Assembly: GCA_963713355.1 (NCBI GenBank)
Contig: CAVQLK010000006.1
Location: 186,001-250,000 of the forward strand
Length of the DNA stretch: 64,000 bases
Direction: 5' to 3'
From: FEN-1219 sp963713355
Lineage (GTDB): Bacteria; Pseudomonadota; Gammaproteobacteria; Steroidobacterales; Rariloculaceae
The number at the start of each line of letters is the position of its first letter. Within the stretch, counting starts at the first letter, position 1. A program made the position numbers and the translations under genes. Shown piece by piece: positions 60,171 to 64,000 of this stretch. The notes beneath the pieces were generated by a model. It worked only from the letters and a program-made list of their open reading frames with translations. It made no database searches and was not told the DNA's origin.

Positions 60171-61009
60171 TGGAAGCCGCGACTCGCCCGATGCGGACGT
60201 GCGCGGCAATTCTGTTGTTGGGTTCGTTGACGGCTTGCTCCGGCAATTCGCCGCGCCCGGCGCCTGAGCCCCGCGAGGCCGCAAGCTCGCCGCCCGCCGC
60301 AAGCCCTTCGGCGCCGCGGCGCAGCGAGCGCGGCAATCCTCCGTTCTACGACGTGCTCGGCAAGCGCTACCACGTCTTGCCGACGAGCGCGGGCTACGTC
60401 GCGAGCGGCGTGGCCTCGTGGTACGGCCGCGACTTTCACGGCCTCGCGACCTCGAGCGGCGAGACCTACGACATGAACGCGATGACGGCCGCGCACACGA
60501 CGCTGCCGTTGCCGACTTGGGTCGAGGTCACCAATCTCGCGAACGGCAAGCGTGTCGTCGTCAAGGTCAACGACCGCGGGCCGTTCGTCGACAACCGGCT
60601 CATCGATCTGTCGTACGCGGCCGCGACGGCGCTCGACATGGTCGGGCCGGGCACGACGCGCGTCGAGGTTCGCACCGTGGCGCCGCCGCTCGATGCGTTC
60701 CGCGCGGCCACTACGGCGTCCGCCGCGCCGCCGCCGTCGCCGCAAGCGCAGGGCGCCGTTCTCGCCGAGCGCATGTTCCTGCAGATCGGGGCTTTCGCGG
60801 AGGTCGAGAACGCCGAACGGCTCGCGGCGCGGTTGCGCGCAAGCGGTTTCACGAACCCGACAGTCGTCACCGAGCCGAGCGACGGGCGCCGGATGCACCG
60901 CGTGTGGCTCGGCCCCGTTCGCGACTCGGTCGAGTACGACGAGATCGACATGCGCCTGCGCTCGATCGGCATGGCCGGTGCGCGGCTCGTCGTGGATAGC
61001 GCGCCATGA
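60170..61009 (+). CDS. rlpA: RlpA-like septal/peptidoglycan lytic lipoprotein
   Basis: A 279-residue lipoprotein (GSLTAC, Cys about 23). The double-psi beta-barrel spans about 75-165 (GVASWYGRDFHGLATSSGETYDMNAMTAAHTTLPLPTWVEVTNLANGKRVVVKVNDRGPF) and a SPOR domain sits at 200-279 (MFLQIGAFAEVENAERLAARL). RlpA in Pseudomonas cleaves naked glycan strands, which SPOR recognises. The start is the ATG at 60170; a GTG one codon upstream is also possible. Confidence 0.93.
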   Translation: MEAATRPMRTCAAILLLGSLTACSGNSPRPAPEPREAASSPPAASPSAPRRSERGNPPFYDVLGKRYHVLPTSAGYVASGVASWYGRDFHGLATSSGETYDMNAMTAAHTTLPLPTWVEVTNLANGKRVVVKVNDRGPFVDNRLIDLSYAAATALDMVGPGTTRVEVRTVAPPLDAFRAATTASAAPPPSPQAQGAVLAERMFLQIGAFAEVENAERLAARLRASGFTNPTVVTEPSDGRRMHRVWLGPVRDSVEYDEIDMRLRSIGMAGARLVVDSAP

Positions 61010-62172
61010 GCTTCTTGCGCATGCTCGCCCGCAGCGCGTGCGTGGGCCTGGCGCTGCTCGTTGCGGTGCCGCTCGCGGCGGAGGAACCTACGGCTGCGCT
61101 GACCGCGCCGGCCACGCCGCCCAGGCTCACCGTCAAGAGCCATTACCTCGTCGACTTCACGACGGGCAACGTCCTCTCCGCGAGCGCAGCCGACGTCCAG
61201 CTTCCGCCCGCAAGCCTCACGAAACTGATGACGGCCTACGTCGTATTCGACGCGATCCGCGACGGGCGAATTCGGCTCGACGACCGCGCGCACGTTAGCG
61301 CGCGGGCGTGGCGCATGGGCGGCACGCGTATGTTCATCGAGGTCAACTCCGACGTCGGCATCGAGGACTTGCTGCGCGGCCTCTTGATCCAATCCGGCAA
61401 CGATGCCGCCGTCGCGCTCGCGGAGCACGTCGCGGGCAGCGTCGACGCGTTCGTCGGGCAGATGAACGCCGCCGCGGAAGACCTCGGCATGCAGAGCTCC
61501 GTGTTTCGCAATCCGCACGGCCTGCCGGCGCGAGGGCATTACACGACCGCACGCGATCTCGCCGTGCTCGCGAGGACGATCATCGACGAGTTCCCGGACT
61601 TCTACAGCCTCTACGCCGAGCGAGAGTTCAGCTACAACGGTATCGCGCAGAGCAACCGCAACGCGCTCTTGTGGCGTGACCCGAGCGTCGACGGCATGAA
61701 GACAGGCTACACGGAGTCGGCCGGTTACTGCCTGGTCAGCTCCGCGAAGCGCGACGGCATGCGCTTGATCGCCGTCGTCCTGGGCGCTCCAAGCCCTCGC
61801 TCGCGCAACGACAGCGCGCAAAAGCTGCTCGAATACGGCTTCGCGAACTTCGAGACGCACAAGCTCTACTCGGCCGGAGAAGAGATCGATCACGCGCGAG
61901 TGTGGGGCGGCGAGATCGAGTTCGCGGGTCTCGGCCTCACCGAGGACGTGTACGTCACGATCCCGCGCGGCGGCTACACGAAGCTTGCTGCCAGCATGGA
62001 TGTGCTCGCGCAGCTCGCAGCGCCGCTCGTTCGCGGCACGGCCGTGGGCGAGGTCAAGATCTCGTTCGACGGCGCCGCGCTCGTCGAGACGCCGCTCGTC
62101 GTGCTCAACAACGTCCTCGATGGCGGCGTATGGGCGCGCATGCGCGACGAGCTGCAGCTCCTCTGGGAATGA
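61006..62172 (+). CDS. dacA: D-alanyl-D-alanine carboxypeptidase (PBP5/6-type)
   Basis: A 388-residue low-molecular-weight PBP. Signal peptide 1-24, SLTK (S70-K73), SGN (S130) and KTG (K232). The C-terminal ~100 residues form the PBP5-associated beta domain, and the end (LNNVLDGGVWARMRDELQLLWE) is an amphipathic anchor-like helix. It trims the terminal D-Ala of pentapeptides. Overlaps rlpA and ybeD by four bases each. dacA/dacC cannot be separated by eye. Confidence 0.95.
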   Translation: MSFLRMLARSACVGLALLVAVPLAAEEPTAALTAPATPPRLTVKSHYLVDFTTGNVLSASAADVQLPPASLTKLMTAYVVFDAIRDGRIRLDDRAHVSARAWRMGGTRMFIEVNSDVGIEDLLRGLLIQSGNDAAVALAEHVAGSVDAFVGQMNAAAEDLGMQSSVFRNPHGLPARGHYTTARDLAVLARTIIDEFPDFYSLYAEREFSYNGIAQSNRNALLWRDPSVDGMKTGYTESAGYCLVSSAKRDGMRLIAVVLGAPSPRSRNDSAQKLLEYGFANFETHKLYSAGEEIDHARVWGGEIEFAGLGLTEDVYVTIPRGGYTKLAASMDVLAQLAAPLVRGTAVGEVKISFDGAALVETPLVVLNNVLDGGVWARMRDELQLLWE

Positions 62173-62432
62173 GCGGCGCCGACGAGTCGCTGCTGAAGTT
62201 CCCGACCGACCTACCAATCAAGGTGTTCGGACGCAACGACGCGGAGTTCCGCGCGGCCGTCATCGCAATCATCGAAAAACACTACGGCAAGGCCTACACG
62301 ATCGCCGAGCTTCCGAGCAAGCAAGCCGCCTACTTGAGCCTTACGATCACCGTTCGCGCCGAGAGCCGCGCGCAGATCGACGCCGTCTACCGGGATTTCG
62401 TCGCGAGTGAGCGCGTCCTGATGGCGCTTTGA
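62169..62432 (+). CDS. ybeD: YbeD-family (DUF493) protein
   Basis: An 87-residue protein equal in length to E. coli YbeD. LLKFPTDLPIKVFGRNDAEFRAAVIAIIEKHYG is the conserved start, and SLTITVRAESRAQIDAVYRDF forms the rest of the ACT-like fold. Function not established, possibly allosteric. It lies between dacA and lipB as in E. coli and Pseudomonas. Confidence 0.93.
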   Translation: MSGADESLLKFPTDLPIKVFGRNDAEFRAAVIAIIEKHYGKAYTIAELPSKQAAYLSLTITVRAESRAQIDAVYRDFVASERVLMAL

Positions 62433-62439
62433 AGCGGAC

Positions 62440-63048
62440 GTGGACGCGCCCGTAGTAAGAGCGCTTGGGCTCGAGTCTTTGCCGGCCGTTTGGGCCGAGA
62501 TGCAGGCGTTCACCGCGCAGCGTAATGCTGCGACGCGCGACGAGATCTGGTTCGTCGAGCACCCGCCCGTCTACACGCTCGGCATGCGCGCGGACCGCGC
62601 CCATCTGCTCGCGCCCGGCGACATTCCCATTGTGCAGCTCGACCGCGGAGGGCAAGTGACATATCACGGGCCGGGTCAGCTCGTCGCGTACGTGATGTTG
62701 GATCTCGAGCGGCGCGCGCTGACACCGCGCAAGCTCGTGCAAGCCCTCGAAGGCGCTGTCATCGACACCGTCTTGGACTATGGTGTGACGGCCAATGCCC
62801 GGCGCGATGCGCCGGGTGTCTATGTCGCGGGGGCCAAAATTGCCGCGGTAGGCCTGCGCGTGAAACGACATTGCTCCTATCACGGCGTGGCCATCAACGT
62901 CGCGATGGACCTTACGCCATTTTCGGGCATCAACCCGTGCGGGTATGCGAATTTGCCTGTCACGGATTTGCGTACGCTCGCCGGCGTTGCGAGCATCGAG
63001 ACGTTTCGCGCGAAGTTCGAGCCGCGCCTGATCGCTAGGCTGGCGTGA
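62440..63048 (+). CDS. lipB: Lipoyl(octanoyl) transferase
   Basis: A 202-residue LipB that transfers octanoate from ACP to lipoyl domains. LDRGGQVTYHGPGQLVAYVMLDL is the family signature, the catalytic pair is K133 (VAGAKIAAVGLRV) and C167 (INPCGY). The GTG start is seven bases after ybeD. The usual next gene, lipA, is not here; a convergent coiled-coil gene follows instead. Confidence 0.95.
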   Translation: MDAPVVRALGLESLPAVWAEMQAFTAQRNAATRDEIWFVEHPPVYTLGMRADRAHLLAPGDIPIVQLDRGGQVTYHGPGQLVAYVMLDLERRALTPRKLVQALEGAVIDTVLDYGVTANARRDAPGVYVAGAKIAAVGLRVKRHCSYHGVAINVAMDLTPFSGINPCGYANLPVTDLRTLAGVASIETFRAKFEPRLIARLA

Positions 63049-63141
63049 AGCCGCTCACCGCGAGGCTGATGCCGCGCTCGACGAGTAGCGGCGGAAATTC
63101 GAACGAGCCCGATTGCGACGCCATGCGTTATCGCCGGGAGG

Positions 63142-64000
63142 TTACTTCTCGGCGGCGTTCTTGTAAGCGTCCGGCTGATCGGTCGAGAGGAACTCGTATT
63201 TGCGCTTCCACGACTCGGCCGAGTCGGTCAACTTCTTGATCGTGCTTTCGTGCTCTTTGATCGTGCCCATGAGCCGCGTAACGGACGTCTCGCGCTCCTT
63301 GAGCTTCGCTTCGAGGTCGCTATTGCCGTTAGCGGCCGCCGCCGCGGCGGCGGCCGTCTGCCGTGCCAACGCCTCGCGCAGCTGCGCGATCTCGCGCTGC
63401 AGCGCGTCGATCTCGCCGCGGTCTTTCTCCATCAGCGCCTTGAGACGCGTCGTTTCCGTTTCGGTGCCGCGCAGCTTCGAAAGCTTGCGCTGTCGTTCGT
63501 CATCGTCCGCTTGGAGGTTCGCGATGATCTGATTCTTCGCTTCGAGGTCCTTCGTGAGCCGCTCGAGCTCCTCCTCGTGCTGATCGCCGCTTGGCTTGTG
63601 TGATAGGCGCGCGGTCTTCAGATCCGCTTCGAGCGACTGAATCAGCTCGGCTTGCGTGTTCAGGCGCTGCTCGAGCGCCGTCGCCCGGGCGACTGCATTC
63701 GTGATCTCTTCCTTCGCCGCCGTGCCGCCCTGGTGTCGCTTGACGGTCTCTTCGGCTTCTTTGAGGTCGGCCTTCAAGCTGTCGATGCGTTGCAGCAGCT
63801 TGTGCTGATTGATCTCCGCCGTTTGCTTGAAGGTGCGCAGGCCGTCGAGGCCGGCCTTCAGGGCGACGTTGGCCTTCATCTTGACGCGCAAGGCCTCGAG
63901 AAGTTTCTGGATCAGACCTTTGCGGCGTTTGACGATGCGCTCGAAATACAAGGACTTGCCTAGCCGCCAGTTCGCGTCGGCATAGCGCTCTTCGGCTTCC
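63142..64000 (-). CDS. Coiled-coil protein of unknown function (N-terminus outside window)
   Basis: The frame is open through the right edge, reading EAEERYADANWRLGKSLYFERIVKRR, so the start is outside; at least 285 residues remain. Most of the visible protein is a long coiled coil (heptads with Leu/Ile and dense Glu/Lys/Arg, about residues 20-240 of the visible part), with one Ala8-type stretch near ARQTAAAAAAAANG. A cytoskeletal or structural role is possible. No catalytic motif seen. Convergent with lipB; the 93-bp gap between them shows nothing clear. Confidence 0.7.
   Translation of the reverse strand, partial: EAEERYADANWRLGKSLYFERIVKRRKGLIQKLLEALRVKMKANVALKAGLDGLRTFKQTAEINQHKLLQRIDSLKADLKEAEETVKRHQGGTAAKEEITNAVARATALEQRLNTQAELIQSLEADLKTARLSHKPSGDQHEEELERLTKDLEAKNQIIANLQADDDERQRKLSKLRGTETETTRLKALMEKDRGEIDALQREIAQLREALARQTAAAAAAAANGNSDLEAKLKERETSVTRLMGTIKEHESTIKKLTDSAESWKRKYEFLSTDQPDAYKNAAEK

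Noticed and set aside
63045..63239. Short plus-strand frame after lipB
   Set aside because: No ribosome site, no conserved features, and it runs into the convergent coiled-coil gene.
1..64000. CRISPR array, insertion sequence, prophage or integron
   Set aside because: No regularly spaced repeats with spacers, no transposase or integrase motif, and no att-like duplication next to the tRNA-Gln gene was seen by eye.

Overview
The window is a GC-rich (about two thirds G+C), gene-dense chromosomal segment of a diderm bacterium, almost certainly a gammaproteobacterium. Support comes from the block TPR lipoprotein-lolB-tRNA-Gln-prs-rplY-pth-ychF, divergent from prfA-prmC-moeB, which is the Pseudomonas-type arrangement. 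Other support is mreBCD-mrdA-rodA-mltB-rlpA-dacA-ybeD-lipB, an LpxL-type lipid A acyltransferase, LolB, Hsp33 and a UrcA-family protein. Secreted DUF6152, DUF1080 and GMC-type proteins suggest an environmental heterotrophic lineage (Steroidobacterales/Nevskiales-like is only a guess). No rRNA, insertion sequence, prophage or CRISPR array was recognised.

Layout. 1-3305: end of an amidohydrolase, an LpxL-like acyltransferase, a secreted YbhB/PEBP protein and a VapBC-type toxin-antitoxin pair whose toxin is frameshifted. 3351-12931: two divergent operons around an AfsR/SARP-like regulator of about 1,000 residues. Leftward are regulator, tandem DUF4242 protein, OsmC-like protein and FAD monooxygenase. 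Rightward are a cysteine synthase-glutaredoxin fusion, an isopenicillin N synthase-like oxygenase, an AhpD-like protein, a GFA-family protein and a small DUF4242 protein. Direct repeats of CCACG at roughly 12-bp steps lie upstream of both cysK-grx and osmC, point with transcription in both cases and share the 8-mer CCACGGTC. I propose them as the operator of this regulon; this is the most novel signal in the window.

13013-31647: pyrB; a secreted CMD protein with a Tat-borne gluconate-dehydrogenase-like pair; a GFA protein; an ankyrin-osmolyte ABC transporter-MFS operon; cupin and DUF6152 proteins; two-direction accessory genes; then dadA, ychF, pth and rplY. 31701-38881: the conserved housekeeping cluster, from which ispE and hemA are missing at their usual positions; an MscS channel gene occupies the hemA slot. 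39203-48804: urcA, then a leftward run of secreted proteins (two DUF6152 proteins, a beta-helix protein, an NTF2-like protein) that also contains a split ACT/PFL pair, followed by a phospholipase D-like gene divergent from an EEP-family gene. 48801-53485: DinB-like, hslO and gatCAB. 53606-63048: a ten-gene cell-elongation/peptidoglycan/lipoylation operon. 63142-64000: a coiled-coil protein cut by the window edge.

Several convergent gene ends share GC-rich hairpins that include the stop codons and lack T-tracts. Two genes (vapC and a lipoprotein cyclophilin) are interrupted by single-base frameshifts in homopolymers; these may be real or assembly errors. All functions are inferred from motifs and gene order read by eye; no database search was run.
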